The notes under the pieces are model-generated. The model did no database searches, was not told the DNA's origin, and saw nothing but the letters and a program-made list of their open reading frames with translations. Positions 1-12,847 of a stretch of DNA of 64,000 nucleotides are shown here, piece after piece (the stretch's first letter is position 1; every line of letters begins with the position of its first letter). Made by a program: the position numbers and the translations under genes. This DNA comes from Hymenoscyphus infarciens (Eukaryota > Ascomycota > Leotiomycetes > Helotiales > Helotiaceae), in NCBI GenBank assembly GCA_001414345.1, contig LLCB01000125.1, positions 94,726 through 158,725 of the forward strand. The letters are read 5' to 3'.

Positions 1-104
1 GGTAATAATTAAACCTATAAAAGAACTTATTAAAAGTCTTATTAATAAACTTAAGAAATACTTTAATATTAAAGACTTAAGTTTTATTAAAGACTACTTA
101 GGTA

Positions 105-3100
105 CTTATATACCCTCTACTAGGGTTTTAAGCTAGTATTAACTTAGACTTAATACTAGTTTAATACTAGTTTAAGATATTAGTTATTTCTTAAAGTAGC
201 TCTAATATGTTTTATAAAACGATTTAAAGTAATTTAAGCCGATTTATAAAACGATTTAAAGTAAGAAACCGATTTATAAAACGATTTAAAATTATAAACT
301 AACTTATAATCTAGCTCTTAACTTAGTTTAAAAAATATGTCTAAACTAAAGTACTATATTGCTGAACCGCTATTTACTTAACTCTAATTCAACTCTAATC
401 TAACTCTGATTTGACTCTGATTTAAATTAAGGTTAACCTAGGATTAGAACTAGTTTAAAAACTAGTTTAGAACTAGTTTAGAACTAGAGCTAAATTAGTT
501 TAGAACTAGAGCTAAATTAGTTTCTTTATCTATAACACCTTAAACACATCTAATTTAGAGTTGACTTTAGTTCCAAACTAGTTCGGAACTAGTTTGGAAC
601 TAGTTTAGAACTAGTAGAACTAGCTCAAAACTAGTTTTAAGCTAGTTTTAAGCTAGTATTGAAAAGTAATTAAGAATAAAAGAGTTGAAAAAGAGCTTGA
701 AAAAGGACTTGAATTTGAAATTACGTGAAAAGGTGTATATTACATAGCTATACTACTCTTACGTAATATGCCCTAGTTCGTCGAATACTCGAGTCTAGCT
801 TCTACTAATTCTACCGATTCTACTGATTGTTCTACTGATTATTCTACTGATTGTTCTACCGACCTAAATAACGTTATCTCTATATATATACCTCGATGTG
901 ATTAGTTTAGTCAGTTAGTCGGTCAGAAACTATAAGACATATACGTTAGTTTAGGAAGTAAGAGTAGAAATAGTATATACTATAAAAGCAATAGTAATAA
1001 CATAGATAATAAATCTAATGCTTCTAATTTGCTAGGTAACCAATTTAAGGCTTCTTATTTACTCTACTAAAAGTCTAACCGTGAAATATACCTATACTAG
1101 CTAATGTTATTCAACGACGTGGAATTAACTAGGGTAGCGAATACAACGAAGACGACGTGGATTACGATGCTAATAAGCGGTCTAATGCCAAGTAACAAAT
1201 ACAATACGATAGTGAGAGATAGTTATCGTCGTTGTCGTCGTCGTCGTTGTTAAAGTAAAGTGTCGAAGTCGAAGATGTCGAAGTCAAAGTCGAAGTCGAA
1301 GATGTCAAAGTCGAAGTCAAAGTCGAAGGTGGGGGTAGCCCGTGCGTCCGTAGGTCTTAGCAGTTACGTAGCTAGTTGTACGTAGTGCACCGTGCTCGGT
1401 AAGAGCAACCCTGGTACAAAAGCCACGCCCCACCATGTGACCTACTTTAGTCACGTGACTTACTAAAACTTATACGCTAGTAGCTCTAATTATAAGGATT
1501 ATTAATATATAATTACTAATTAAAGTTAATATATAAAAAGTCGCTTAAATCGCCTTTAAAAAAAAACACTCTCTCTAGACTTTTTATTTTTTCTTCTAAG
1601 TACTTTTTAGGTATTTATATACTACTAAGATATAACTAGTATTTACTAAAGCTAGTATTAGTTATAATAGAATAACTTAAGCTACTTAGAACTACTCGGA
1701 ATAGGTTCAGAATAGGTTTAGAACCTCTCTGAATAGGTTCAGAACCTCTCTGAACTATAGCTAGCTATAGCTCTGATTAATTCAATAATTCTAATTAATT
1801 CGGAATAGGTTCGGAACCTCTCTGAATAGGTTCGGAACCTTTCTGAACTACGGTCTAGCTATAGCTCTAAACGTTTCTACGATTCAGAATAGGTTCAGAA
1901 CCTCTCTAAATAGGTTCGGAACCTTTCTAAACTACGGTCTAGCTATAGCTCCGAACGTTTTAACAATTTAGAATAGGTTTAGAACCTATTCAGAACCTAT
2001 TCCAAACCTATTTAGAACCTATTCCAAACCTATTAAAATCTATTTAATACTAATTTAAACTAGGTTTAAGTAAAAAGTCTAAAGAGAGTGTTTTTTTTTT
2101 TTCAAAGGCGATTTAAGCGACTTTTTATATATTAACTTTAATTAGTAAGTATATATTAATAGTCCTTATATTTAGAGCTACTAGTATATAAATTTTAGTA
2201 TATTACGTAACTAAGGTTATATAGTAGGGCGTAGCTTTCGTACTAGGGTCGCTCTTACCGAACATAGTACGCTATATATAACTAGCTATATAACCGCTAA
2301 GACCTAGCGTATAAGCTACTCTCACCTTCGACTTCGACTTCGATACTAAGTACTTTAACACTTTAATACTTTAATACTTTAATACTTTACTTTAACGACA
2401 ACGACGACGACGATAATAATAATAATAACTCTCTATCGCTATTATATTATATTCATTACTCGGTATTAGGCCGCTTATTAGTATCGTAATCTATATTATA
2501 TTCGTCGTATTCGCTACCCTAGTTAATTCTACGTTGCTAAATAATATCAGATAACATCGGCTAATATAGGCATATTTCATAGTCAGACTTTTAATAGAGC
2601 GAATTAGAAGGCTCGAATTTGTTATCTACGTTATCACTATCGCTATTATAGTACGTACTATTTCTACGCTTACTTCCTAAACTAATATACGGGCCTTGTA
2701 GTTTCTGACTAACCGACCGACCGACCGACTAACTAACCGATCAACCGACTAACCAACCGACCGACTAACCAACCGACCAATCTAACCAATCAAATCGAGG
2801 CATATATATAGAGATGACGTCATTTGGGTCGGTAGAACATTCAGTAGAATAATCGGTAGAATCGGTGGAATTAGTAGAATTAGTAGAATTAGTAGAATTA
2901 GTGGAAGTAGGACTCAGGCATTCGACGAACTAAGGCATGTTATATAAGAGTATTATAGCTATGTAATATACGCCTAATCACGTGATTTCAGTCTTTCTTA
3001 ATATGTATTCGCTAGTGATAAATAGTTTTTAGTACTAATTTAAGACTACTCTAATACTAAGTTATTTAAGACGGGTCTAGAATTAAGTTAAACTAGTGTC

Positions 3101-3344
3101 CGACACTAACTTAACTCACCTAACCCGGTTTATGACCCGGTTCGACTCGCTAAAACGAGTCAGGTTTTACTACTATGAATCATCTTAAGTCGGTTTTAAA
3201 ACATGTTAAACCTAGTTCTTAAATTATTTTAAACTACTTTAATCTATTTTATAAACTAGCTCGAATATACTTCTAGAATCGGTCTAAATCACCTCTAAAC
3301 CCGATTCAACCCTGACTTAAAACCCTCGCAGGTTAGTAGTAAAG
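105..3344 (-). mobile_element. TA-flanked non-coding element, L1-R1 type, carrying a nested copy
   Basis: Flanked by TA (103-104, 3345-3346) and inserted in a Copia RT region whose uninterrupted version is at about 20595-20612. The left edge here is the reverse complement of the R1 end and the right edge that of the L1 end. The two termini form an imperfect inverted repeat (CTTATAT..CCCTCTACTAGGG versus CTTTACTACTAACCTGCGAGGG). A second element (354-2070) is nested within; without it the unit is about 1.5 kb. There is no transposase frame. TA duplication with inverted repeats fits a non-autonomous element mobilised by a Tc1/mariner-type (IS630 superfamily) transposase; that assignment is inference. 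Confidence 0.78.
354..2070 (+). mobile_element. TA-flanked non-coding element, L2-R2 type (nested)
   Basis: The left end CTATATTGCTGAACCGCTAT is the L2 end seen at 4729, 9083, 29002 and 31478. Next come GAACTAG-type repeats, the shared core (starting near 725), (TCG)n and (GAAGTC)n tracts at 1215-1330, then the R2 part with tandem GAATAGGTTCGGAACCTCTC units (about 1690-2035). It interrupts the R1 part of the element around it. The right boundary is approximate: about 15 bp of the expected target sequence is missing at 2071, so the end has been trimmed or recombined. Confidence 0.7.
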
Positions 3345-4265
3345 TATAGATATTATTAGAGAAAATAAATAGCTAAAACTAAGCTAAGAAAAACATATAT
3401 CTAAAGTATTAAATAAGTTTAATTTCTTTAATTATAATTCTATTTATATACTAATAAATTCTAAAATTAAATTAATACTAAATCAACTTTAAGCTAGTCT
3501 AGAAGATACTAGAATATTTCAAGTAATAATCAGCTATCTACTATATATCTTTATTTATACTAGACTAGATATTACCTATATTACTATTATACTTTTAAGA
3601 TATATATTAAACCCTTTTAAAGAATACTTTATAATAGCTAAGTATATACTAAGATATCTAAAAACTACTATTTATTACTATATATATATATATAATAAAA
3701 GATATATCTAGCTATTTTATAAGTAGCTTTTATAACTCTAATTATATTAGTAATATTAATAGTATTAAATTAACTACTAGATATATTTTTTACTTAGCTA
3801 GAGAACTAATTATATAGCGTTCTAAGCTATAAAGTATTATAGTTTAATCTATAACTAAAGCTAAATATATAGCTATAAATATAACCTTAAAAGAATCTAT
3901 TTATATAATAGCCTTAGTTAAAGAACTAGGTTTTTATAAATAAAAGAAATTTAGTTTATATACTAATAATAAAGGAGCTCTATAATTAGACTATAACTCT
4001 ATATATTATAGAAGAATAAAGTATATAGCTATTAAATACTACTATATAAGAGACTTATTAGTTAAAGGAACTATAGATCTAATATATATAAAATTAATAG
4101 ATTAAAAAGTAGATAGCTTTACTAAAGCACTTAATAAAATAAAATTCTAACAATTCCTTATATAATTAGGAATAATAAGCCATATACTAAGTATGAAAAC
4201 TAAAGATTAATACTCTTAACTAACACGTCGAAATAACTTAAATAGAAGTACTTATTAAGAGAGTG

Positions 4266-4674
4266 TATTAGTATATAATAAGTACTTATACTAGTACTTA
4301 ATTATACTAGTATAGTATAATATCTCTAATATCTCTAAATCAACGATATATAGCTTAGATAAATACTACCTAATATAGATTAATACTATCTAATAGACTA
4401 AATACTATCTGAGTATATAGATTAATACTATCTAACGAACTAAATACTATCTAATAGACTAAATACTATCTAAGTATATAGATTAATACTATTCGACAGA
4501 TTAGTTATATTTGTAGTTTCAGACTTAGAACTATACTAGTATTAGACTAGAAGGCTAGCTATAGCTTACATATATATATAGAGTAGATAGCTTCTTAGTT
4601 TTTTATTTAAGTTAATTAATTCTTTTTCATCTTTCACTTCTTACGTAATCTATTATTGCTTTGTGAACTGTGAC
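4266..4674 (+). repeat. Copia 3' LTR
   Basis: It begins TATTAGTATATAATAAGTAC (a RIP-mutated form of the TGTTAGTATATAATAAG start at 15705 and 21501) and ends near GTGAACTGTGAC. Inside are several copies of a short motif of the type CTATCTAATAGACTAAATA. About 409 bp, close to the other LTR copies. The exact 3' boundary is uncertain by up to about 10 bp. Confidence 0.8.
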
Positions 4675-4728
4675 TAAACTAAGAATAGTAATACTTATTT
4701 ATAAGTATTTTTTTACCTACTTATAATA

Positions 4729-6203
4729 CTATACTACCGAACCGATATTTGCTTAATACTAATTCGACTCCGATTTAAATTAAGATTAACCTAGGGTCAG
4801 ATTAGTATTAGAGTAGTTCTATTAGTTCAGAACCGATTCAGAACCGATTTATAACCAGTTTAGAACTAGTTCAGAACTAGTTCAAAGCTAGATCAGAGCT
4901 AGTTTTAAGCTAGTATCAAAAAAAAATTAATAATAAAAGAGCTAGAAAAAGGGCTAGAAAAAGAGCTAGAAAAAGAATTTAAAAGTGAAATCACGTGATT
5001 AGGTATATATTACGTAGCTATACTACTCTTACATAACATGCCTTGGTTCGTCAAATGCCCGAGTCCTGCTTCTACCAATTCTACTAATTCTACTAATTCT
5101 ACTAATTATTCGTTCTACTGAATATTCCACCGAATATTCTACTAATCTAAATAACGTTATCCTTATATATATGCCTCGATGTGATTAGTTTGATCAGTTG
5201 GTCGGTCGGTCGGTTGGTTGGAAACTATAAGGCACATACGTTAGTTTAGGAAGTAAGAGTGGAAATAGTACGTACCGACAGTAACAGCGATAACGTAGAT
5301 AATAAATCTGATGCTTCTGATTTGCTAGGCAACTAATTCAAGGGCTCTGATTCGCTCTGCCGAAAGTCTAACCGTGAAATATGCCTAAATCGTTGAAAAA
5401 GAAGGGGTATATTATTGTTTTTTTCGACAACGTAGAATTAACCGGGGTAGCTAATACGACGAAGACGACGTGGATTACGATGCTAATAAGCGGCCCGATG
5501 CCGAGTAACGAATGCGATGCGATAGCGATAGAGAGTTATCGTCGTTATCGTCGTCGTCGTCGAAGTGAAGTGTCGAAGTGTCGAAGTATCGAAGTCGTCG
5601 AAGTCGAAGTCGAAGTCGAAGGTGGGGGTGGCCCGTGCATACGCCAAGCCTACTACGTAGCTAGTTATACGTAGCGCACCGTGTTCGGCAAGAGCGACCC
5701 TGGTACGAAAGCCACGCCCCACCATGTGACCCACTTTAGTCACGTGACTTTCGGTTTTTATATACTAGTAGCCCTAAATATAAGGACCACTATAATATAA
5801 CAATTATATAAGGTTTATATATAAAAAGTCTCTTAAATCGACTTTAAAAAAAACACTCTCTCTAGATTTTTTCTTCTTCTAAGTATTTTATTTTAAACTA
5901 AGATGAACCTATATAGAGCTAGCTTAGAAACCTTAAACTAAAAGCTAGATTATATAGTAATAATTTTAAATCGTTTTATTAAATCAGGTCAAATCACCTT
6001 AAATCGTTTTATAAATCGTATTAAATTATATTAAATTATTTTATAATTTTAAATCGTTTTATAAATCGGGTTAAATTACCTTAAACTGTTTTATAAAACG
6101 TATTAGCGCTACTTCTAGAAATAACTAATATCTTAAACCGGTATTAACCCGGTATTAGGTCTAAGCTATTACTAGCTCAAAATCCTAGTAGAGAGCATAT
6201 AAG
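4729..6203 (+). mobile_element. TA-flanked non-coding element, L2-R1 type
   Basis: Flanked by TA at 4727-4728 and 6204-6205. It starts CTATACTACCGAACCGATAT (L2) and ends in R1 (..AAATCCTAGTAGAGAGCATATAAG). The core runs from GAAATCACGTGATTAGG (about 4987) to the TTCTTCTAAGTA block (about 5872). RIP is lighter than in most copies: CACGTG, GACGACGTGG and CCACCATGTGACC survive. It holds two overlapping opposite-strand open frames at 5381-5743 that read through the (TCG)n/(GAAGTC)n tract; they are not conserved as frames in the other copies. Confidence 0.75.
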
Positions 6204-6205
6204 TA

Positions 6206-6975
6206 TCTCTACTAAAAAAAAGTAGTTATCTAATTATTACTAAAACTACGATAATTAGAATATATTCTAGTATATATTCTCTTATCTATTTACGCGAGTA
6301 TTACTACTTTTCTAATCTAGCTCTAAGATATATAAGTATATTAATTATAGAATATATTATCTAAGTAATTAGATACTAAATAGATATATATAATATTACT
6401 CTTAAAAGATTCTAGTATATATAAAAGACTATTTATAAATCTTCTAAAGTAAGCTAAATAAGCTTTTAGAAAAGTTAAGATTATATTATAATCTCTCTTT
6501 CTCTATTATTAATCTATTATAAAAACTTCTAAATAGTTTAAGATTAAGATAAGAGTTATTTTAAATTTAAAGAAGACTTAGATTTAGATTTCTATAACTT
6601 TAAATACTCTCGTTGCTTTAAGATTAAACGCTTCTATTATAAATAGTTAGAATAGCTTAATACTCTCTAATATATTTAAATTATTATTAAAACTAATATT
6701 AATTTAGTACTAACTAACTAAGTAGTGTGTTTTAAAAGAAGAAAACCTAAAATCTAGAGATAATTATCGTAATTTTATAAACTATAAAAAAATATAATTA
6801 TTCTATTTAGCTTTACTTATAGTTTCTAGATTATAAAGAACTATTATAGCGCTAAAAAAGACTATACTTCTATCTTATATACTAATTATATTATATAGTT
6901 TATTTAATAGTAGCTCTAAAATATACTTCTAAGAATAAGTAGAAAGATTATCTTCTTCTAAGTTCTATATATAAC
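6206..6975. other. AT-rich decayed sequence, unassigned
   Basis: About 770 bases between two TA-flanked elements, almost free of CA and TG and with stops in all frames. I recognise no domain. It may be part of an older transposon into which the neighbours inserted. Confidence 0.5.
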
Positions 6976-6977
6976 TA

Positions 6978-7471
6978 CTTTACTACTAACCCGCGAGGGT
7001 TTTAAGTTAGAGTTAAATCAGGTTTAGAGGTAATTTAAACTGATTCTAGAAGCGTATTCGAGCTAGTTTATAAAATAGATTAAAATAGTTTAAAATAATT
7101 CAAGAACTAGGTTTAATATACTTTAAAACTAACTTAAGATGATTTATAGTAGTAAAACCTAACTCGTTTTAGTAAGTTAAACTCGTTTTAACAAGTTAAA
7201 CTAGGTTATGAACTGGGTTAGGTAAGTTAAGTTAGTATTAGATACTAGTTTAACTTAATTCTAGACCTGCTTTAAACTAGTAACTTAGTATTAGAGTAGC
7301 CTTAAATTAGTACTAAAAACTATTTATTACTAGTAAATACATATCAAAAAAGACTAAAATCATATGATTAGGCGTATATTATATAGCTATACTACTCTTA
7401 TATAACGTACCCTAGTTCGTCGAATACTCGAGTCTAAGTCCTGCTTCTACTAATTCCACTATCTTAGATTA
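6978..7471 (+). mobile_element. Truncated TA-flanked element (L1 end and start of core)
   Basis: It starts after TA (6976-6977) with CTTTACTACTAACCCGCGAG, the L1 end, and runs through GAAATCATATGATTAGGCG into the first part of the core (CTACTAATTCCACTA, about 7462). There it stops against the end of a - strand Copia LTR. The rest of the core and the right end are not found at the far side of that Copia, so this is a broken copy, not a simple host of an insertion. Confidence 0.7.
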
Positions 7472-7893
7472 GTCATAGTTCACAAAGTAACAATAGATTA
7501 CGTAAGAAGTGAAAGGTGAAAAAGAATTGATTAACTTGAATGAAAAACTGAGAAGCTATCTACTCTATATATACATATAGGCTATAGCTAGCCTTCTAGT
7601 CTAATACTAGTATAGTTCTAAGTCTAAAACTACGGATATAACTAATCCGTTAGATAGTATTATTCTATATACTTAGATAGTGTTTAGTCTGTCGGATAGT
7701 ATTTAGTCTGTTAGATAGTGTTAATCTATATACTTAGATAGTATTTAGTTTATTAAATAGTATTTAGTTCGTCGAATAGTATTTAGTTCGTTAAATACTA
7801 GTAATCTATATTAGGTACTGTTTATCTAGGCTACGTATCGTCGATCTAGAGATATTATGCTATACTAGCATAAGTACTTATTATATACTAATA
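7472..7893 (-). repeat. Copia 3' LTR (minus strand)
   Basis: Reverse complement of the LTR at 21501-21922. It begins here with GTCATAGTTCACAAAGTAAC and ends ..TTATATACTAATA, the RIP form of ACTAACA. It is about 422 bp, the same length as 21501-21922. Confidence 0.82.
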
Positions 7894-9082
7894 TGCTCTC
7901 TTAATAAGTACTTCTATTTAAGTTATTTCAACGTGTTAGTTAAGAGTATTAATCTTTAGTTTTCGCGCGTTAGCATATGACTTATTATTCCTAATTATAT
8001 AAGGAATTATTAGAATTTTATTTTATTAAGTACTTTAGTAAAGCTATCTACTTTTTAATCTATTAATTTTATATATATTAAATCTATAGTTTCTTTAACT
8101 AATAAATCTCTTATATAGTAGTATTTAATAGCTATATACTTTATTCTTTTATAATATATAGGGTTATAACCTAATTATAGAGCTCCTTTATTATTAGTAT
8201 ATAAACCGAATTTCTTTTATTTATAAAAACCTAGTTCTTTAACTAAGGCTATTATATAGACAGATTCTTTTAAGGCTACATTTATAGCTATATATTCAGC
8301 TTTGGTTATAGATTATGCTATAATACTTTATAGCTTAAAACACTATATAATTAGCCTCCTAGCTAAGTAAAAAATATATCTAATAATTAATTTAATACTA
8401 TTAATATCGCTAGTATAATTAGAGTTATAAAAGTTATTTATAAAATAACTAGATATATCTTTTATTATATATATAATATAGTAGTAAATAGTTGTTTTTA
8501 GATATCTTAATAACTACTTAGCTATTATAAAGTATTCTTTAAGAAGGTTTAATATATATCTTAATAGTATAATAGTAGCGTAGGTAATATCTAGTCTAGT
8601 ATAAATAAAGATATATAGTAAATAGCTAATTATTATTTAAAATAGTCTAGTATCTTCTAAACTAGCTTAAAGTAGATTTAGTATTAATTTAATTTTAGAA
8701 TCTATTAGTATATAGATAGGATTATAATTAAGAAGATTATACTTATCTAATACTTTAAATATTTTTCTTAGCTTAGTTTTAGCTATTTATTTCCTCTAAT
8801 AATATCTATGTCTAAGTAGTCTTTAATAGAATCTAAGTCTTTAATATTAAAGTATTTTTTAAGTTTATTAATAAGACTTTTAATAAGGTTTTCTATAAGT
8901 CTAATTATTACTAAGTTATCTATATATATATATATATATATACTAGTATAATAATTTATATATATATATAAATTAGTACTTAGTACTTTAAAGCCTAGTT
9001 CTAAAAGTATAGTAACTAGTATAATAAACTAGATTCTAGCTAATTATTTTAATCTATAAAGAGCTTTTAAGAGTTCTAAATA

Positions 9083-10738
9083 CTATACTACCGAACCGCT
9101 ATTTACTCAACTCCGATTCGGCTCCGATTCGGCTCCGATTCGAATCAAGGTTAACCTAGGATCGGATTATGTTCCGAGCAGCTCGGAACCAGTTTAGAAC
9201 TAGTTCGGAACTAGTTTAGAACTAGCTCGGAACCAGTTTAGAACTAGAGCTAAATTAGTTTAGAACTAGAGCTAAATTAGTTTCTTTATCTATAACACCT
9301 TAAACGTATCTAATCTAGCGTCGACTTTAGTTCTAAACTAGTTTAGAACTAGCTTAGAACTAGTTTTAAGCTAATTTTAAGCTAGTATCGAAAAAGAAGT
9401 AAAAGAGCTTAAAAAAGGACTTAAATTTAAAATTACGTAAAAAGGTGTATATTACGTAGCTATACTACTCTTATATAATATATCTAAATACCTAGGTCCT
9501 ACTTCTACTAATTCTACTAATTCCACCGATTATTCTATCGATTATTCCACCGATTATTCCCCCGATTGTTCCACCGACCTAAATAACGTTATCTCTTTAT
9601 ATATACCTCGATATAATTAGTTTAATCGGTTAGTTAGTTAGTCGGTTAGTTAGAAACTATAAGACACGTACGTTAGTTTAGGAAGTAAGAGTAGAAATAG
9701 TATATACTATAAAAGCGATAGCGATAACGTAGATAATAAATCCGATGCTTCTAATTCGCTCTACTAAAAGTCCGACTATAAAATATATCTATACTAGCCG
9801 ATGTTATTCGATAATATAGAATTAACTAAGGTAGCGAATATAACGGATACGACCTTGATTATAATACTAATAAGCGGCCTAATACCGATACTAAGTAGGG
9901 AATACGATATAATAGCAATAGATAGTTATCGTCGTCGTCGTCGTCGTCGAAGTAAAGTGTTAATATCGAAGTAGAAGTCGAAGTCGAAGTCGAAGTCGAA
10001 GTCGAAGTCGAAGGTAGAGGTAGTCTATACGCTAGGTCTTAGTAGTTACGTAGCTAGTTATACGTAGTATACTATGTTCGATAAGAGCGACCCTAGTACA
10101 AAAGCCACGCTCTACTATATAACCTACTTTAGTCACGTAATCTTTATTTTTTATATGTTTATAGCTCTAATTCTAAAGATTATTAATATATAATTACTAA
10201 TTAAAGTTAATATTTAAAAAGTCACTTAAATCGCCTTTAAAAAAAAACCACTCTCTCTAGACTTTTTATTTTTTCTTCTAAGTACTTTTTAGGTATTAAT
10301 ATACTACTAAGATATAGCTAATATATACTAAAGCTAGTATTAGTTATAATAGAATAGCTTAAGCTACTTAGGAATAGGTTTAGAATAGGTCCGGAATAGG
10401 CTTAGAACCTCTCTAAACTATAGCTAGCCATAGCTCTAATTAATTTAATAATTCCGATTAATTCAGAATAGGTTCGGAACCTCTTTAAATAGGTTCAGAA
10501 CCTCTCTAAACTATAGCTAGCTATAGCTCTAATTAATTCAATAATTCCGATTAATTCAAAATAGGTTTAGAACCTCTCTAAATAAGTTCTAAATAAGTTC
10601 CGAATAGGTTTAGAACCTCTCTAAATAGGTTTAGAACCTATTTAGAACTAATTTAGAACTTATTCCGAACCTATTCCGAACCTATTAAAATCGATTTAAT
10701 ACCGATTTAAACTAGGTTTAAGTAAAAGCAAGTAAGCA
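9083..10738 (+). mobile_element. TA-flanked non-coding element, L2-R2 type, inside Copia
   Basis: The left end CTATACTACCGAACCGCTAT follows TA at 9081-9082. The right end (..AGGTTTAAGTAAAAGCAAGT, then AAGCA) runs into TATATATA and then the continuing Copia sequence. It contains the shared core (from about 9430), (TCG)n (9928-9948), (GAAGTC)n (about 9965-10015), and R2 repeats GAATAGGTTTAGAACCTCTC (about 10370-10690). There is no conserved coding frame. The right edge is uncertain by a few TA repeats. Confidence 0.75.
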
Positions 10739-12847
10739 TATATATATATAATTTAGTTAAGAGAGGTTTTTATATTTTCTAACACGTTATTATATAATCT
10801 AGAGATATAGAGGTATTTGTTTATTCCTTCTAGAAAAGTAATATTTAGTCTTTCTATATCTATATCCCTTTATATAAAAGCTAAAACTATATTAATTTTC
10901 TATATTATAAAGTTATATAATAGTACTAGAGTAAATAAGACTTTCTAGCTTATTTACTTAATAACCTTTATAAAAGAGTTTATATAGTCTCTTCTATATA
11001 ACTATTTAAAACCTTTAACTATAAATTATAATTTAAATTCTATTATACTATTAGATTCTTTTAGTTTATAAACCTATCTTATCTTAATAAGCTTAGTATC
11101 TTTACTAGTATTATTACTAGTAATAATATTCTAAGTTTTATTACTTATAAAAGTATTTAATTTCTTTTATATAGATCTAATCTAGTAGTCTTTATAAGGA
11201 TTAATATTACTTATAGCTTCTTTATAGCTTTTTAGCACTAGAATAGTAGTATTAGGTATTTTATTAATAATAACCTTTTTAGTACTATTATCTTCTATTT
11301 TAGAGTTTAAATAAGTAAGTAATATATAGTAATATATAGCTATTAGTACTTAAAGCTTATTAATTTCTAACACGTCTATATTCCTTTTTATAAGATTAAT
11401 ATATCTACTTCTTAGTCTAAGGTTTATATTAAAGCCTAACTCTATAATATTATCTTATTCTAATTTATCTTATTCTAATTTATTAATATTATCTATATAT
11501 ATTTTATTATTTAGATTATTATTATTATTATTACTTAACTTCTTATATTTTATAAGAGTAGAACTATTACTCTCTAGATATATATTTATATAACTAGTTA
11601 TCTCTTATAAATAATTCTAATCTATAGACTCTTCTTCTAAGAGTATAGAGTAGTTTTCTTCTATAATAAATTCATCTTTATATATAAGGTCTTCTTTTAT
11701 TATAATATCTCTTATATTAATAACTTTCCTAAGTTCTAGTATATATATAAGAAAGTTATTAAAAGACTCTTAGCTTATTAATATTCTTTTATATAACTTA
11801 TTAGCTAGTTTTCTTTTAGTGTTTTATTAAAGTATAATAAAGAGATCTAAGAGTACTTATATATATTATATCTAGACTTATACTAAATATGTCTTTATAT
11901 AATATAGATTTTATAACGCTATTATATACCTAATTCTTTATATATATAATAGAACGAGCTATATAAGGCTAGAGATAAAGTAGTATAGATTTTTCTAAAT
12001 ATATAGTAATTATATATTTTATTAAATATTAATTAAGTCTGTTTATAATACTATTTTACTTAGGACTATATAGACTAGTATAGTTATAAATAATACCTTA
12101 GTCTTTAATATATATATTTTATTTATTAGAATTGAATTCCTTAGTATTATCTAAGTATAGACTTTTAATACTTTTATTAAATTAATTTTTTAATAAGTTA
12201 TTTGTTTTAACTTACTTATTAATTTATATTTTATAGTATATCTAAATATAGCTCTAGTTTTATAATATATATATATAAGAGTATATGTTTTATCTAAAAG
12301 CTTTTTAATTCTAAGTACTATTAGATCTAGAATATCTATATTAAAATATTCTAAAGACTTAAAGTTATAATTACTTAAAGAGATATAACTTATATTCTTA
12401 GTTATCTTTCCTTTATAATAATTTTTATAATTATCTAGTTCTTTCTTATTATTAGAGTTAATAGTATATCTTTTAATAAGTAATATAGTTTTTAATAATA
12501 TATTAATATTAATATAATTTAATCTTTAATATAATAAGTTAATATTAATCTCTTTTATTTTTATAATATATAATGTTTTTTTAAGCTTTATATAATTTAT
12601 ATTAATATTAAGATAATAAGTATTAGATTCCTAGTTTATATTTATAGTTATGTCTAATAGCTTATTATAAGTATACGTGTTCTTATTATTTATACTAATA
12701 TTAAAGCTACTCTTAGTAAGAGCTTTAGTTAAAAATAGAGTAGTAGTAATATCTAGGATATAATTTACTTTTAATAAGTTTATTTTAATATTATTAGAAC
12801 TTATTATTAGTATTATATTAACTCTTAGTATAAGTAGCTTAGTACTA
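10739..12847 (-). pseudogene. Copia RT-integrase-protease segment, decayed
   Basis: This is the middle block of the - strand Copia. Read on the - strand it matches the + copy from about 20328 back to about 18210: the start of the RT, the linker, the integrase core and the region just after the protease. Many in-frame TAA/TAG and the lack of any frame over 60 codons mark it as non-functional. Confidence 0.8.

Larger units (their letters stand above)
1..4674 (+). mobile_element. Ty1/Copia fragment (RT end, RNase H, 3' LTR), interrupted
   Basis: Positions 1-104 and 3345-4265 match, end to end, the reverse transcriptase/RNase H part of the fuller Copia copy further right (about 20500-20600 and 20603-21500). 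The 3' LTR follows at 4266-4674. A 3.2 kb TA-flanked element (105-3344) splits the reading. The frame is full of TAA/TAG, as expected after RIP, so this is a dead relic. The window starts inside the element; its 5' part is not visible. Confidence 0.88.

Noticed and set aside
5381..5743. Two opposing open frames (97 and 86 codons)
   Set aside because: Same repeat core as above; arginine- and valine-glutamate-rich runs come from the trinucleotide and hexanucleotide tracts.
6990..7010. GAGGGTTTT / AAAACCCT tips as telomere-type repeats
   Set aside because: They occur once per element end, are not tandem, and belong to the inverted repeats of the TA-flanked family.
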